Positions 4,550 to 5,020 of a DNA stretch of 5,020 nucleotides are shown one piece after another. This DNA comes from Pseudomonas sp. (GTDB lineage Bacteria; Pseudomonadota; Gammaproteobacteria; Pseudomonadales; Pseudomonadaceae), in assembly GCA_029240955.1 (NCBI GenBank), contig JARDZH010000227.1:1-5020 (forward strand). The letters run 5' to 3'. How positions within the stretch are numbered: position 1 is the stretch's first letter; each line of letters begins with the position of its first letter. The notes under the pieces are model-generated. The model ran no database searches. It saw only the letters and a list, made by a program, of their open reading frames with translations, and was not told the origin of the DNA. The position numbers were made by a program, and so were the translations under genes.

Positions 4550-5020
4550 ATGCGGTTGCATCCAGTGGACAGTCTTTCGCTGACACGTACCAGCCTCGTC
4601 GAATATTTCCTGCTGGGCATTCGTCTTGCCCACGGTATCGCGGGCGTACTGCCAGGGGTTCTGATCCTCGCATTCATGCAGGATCACAGCCTTGCCAGCG
4701 CCCAGAACTATGTGGCCATGCAAGTGTTCTTCGGCGTGGTGTGCATATTGATCTTTCAGGCGCTTGGGGTCTATTCCGAGGCGCTGTTCAGCAATGCCCT
4801 GCGTTTTCGCATGATCGTTCTGGCCTGGTCGACCGCTTTCGGCCTGATGCTGTTCATGCACCATACCCTGGGGCTGTTCGACTACATCAACAATGACCAG
4901 ATGGTGCTCTGGTATCTCTCCAGTCTGGCGCTGTTCCTGATCGTGCGGTTGCTCCTGCTGATGGTCTTCAAGCGCCAGATGCACAAGGGTGTGTTCCTGC
5001 AGAGTTCGGTCATCCTGGGC
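4550..5020 (+). CDS. Polyprenyl-phosphate sugar phosphotransferase, N-terminal part (exopolysaccharide initiation; runs off right edge)
   Basis: The 157 visible residues look like the membrane N-terminus of the WcaJ/PssY-type enzymes that transfer a sugar phosphate to undecaprenyl phosphate, the first membrane step of exopolysaccharide synthesis. Four hydrophobic helices are seen at about 17-43, 55-76, 87-109 and 117-140. Helix 2 is followed by the short YSEALFSNALRFR stretch typical of the family. The last residues, VFLQSSVILG, fit the start of the CoA_binding_3 Rossmann domain. The catalytic sugar-transferase domain would lie beyond the window, so the assignment rests on the fold pattern. 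The ATG at 4550 has GAGGGAG (4539-4545) upstream. It probably heads an exopolysaccharide cluster continuing to the right. A FleQ-like box lies upstream. Another four-helix membrane protein remains possible. Confidence 0.72.
   Translation, partial: MRLHPVDSLSLTRTSLVEYFLLGIRLAHGIAGVLPGVLILAFMQDHSLASAQNYVAMQVFFGVVCILIFQALGVYSEALFSNALRFRMIVLAWSTAFGLMLFMHHTLGLFDYINNDQMVLWYLSSLALFLIVRLLLLMVFKRQMHKGVFLQSSVILG

Overview
The window looks like a chromosomal segment of a gammaproteobacterium, most likely a fluorescent Pseudomonas. The reasons are the CheV and YegS-type protein sequences, GC-rich codon use in the genes, AT-richer intergenic DNA, and a flagellar sigma-28 promoter of the usual enterobacterial/pseudomonad form. 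The species cannot be fixed from the sequence alone. I see no insertion sequence, tRNA, rRNA or CRISPR array.

Layout, left to right. (1) Minus strand, running off the left edge: the first 94 codons of a CheV chemotaxis adaptor, with a near-consensus sigma-28 (FliA) promoter at 325-351. (2) 285-843: a 559-base non-coding stretch with a tight cluster of small palindromes at 475-512. (3) 844-1275, plus: a 143-residue acidic helical protein that resembles a CheA-type HPt domain but seems to lack the phospho-accepting histidine. (4) 1276-1562: a spacer with a PsrA-type palindrome, a GGA-loop hairpin and a clear intrinsic terminator (1404-1424); these could together mark a small RNA. (5) 1563-3112, plus: a two-gene operon with ATGA overlap encoding a membrane NarL-type histidine kinase and its LuxR/NarL-type response regulator. 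(6) 3096-4013, minus: a YegS-like lipid kinase whose end overlaps the response regulator tail to tail by 17 bases. (7) 4014-4549: a 536-base divergent intergenic region with a 14-base sequence close to the FleQ consensus. (8) 4550 to the right edge, plus: the four-helix membrane N-terminus of a polyprenyl-phosphate sugar phosphotransferase that would start exopolysaccharide synthesis.

How the parts may fit together: chemotaxis (CheV, and perhaps the HPt-like protein), a two-component system with almost no extracytoplasmic sensor, and an exopolysaccharide initiator with a possible FleQ site suggest a segment rich in motile/sessile lifestyle functions. This link is inference from gene content and motif resemblance. 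No clearly new multi-gene system is proven here. The best leads are the degenerate HPt-like protein, the small-RNA candidate before the kinase, and the possible FleQ control of the exopolysaccharide gene.
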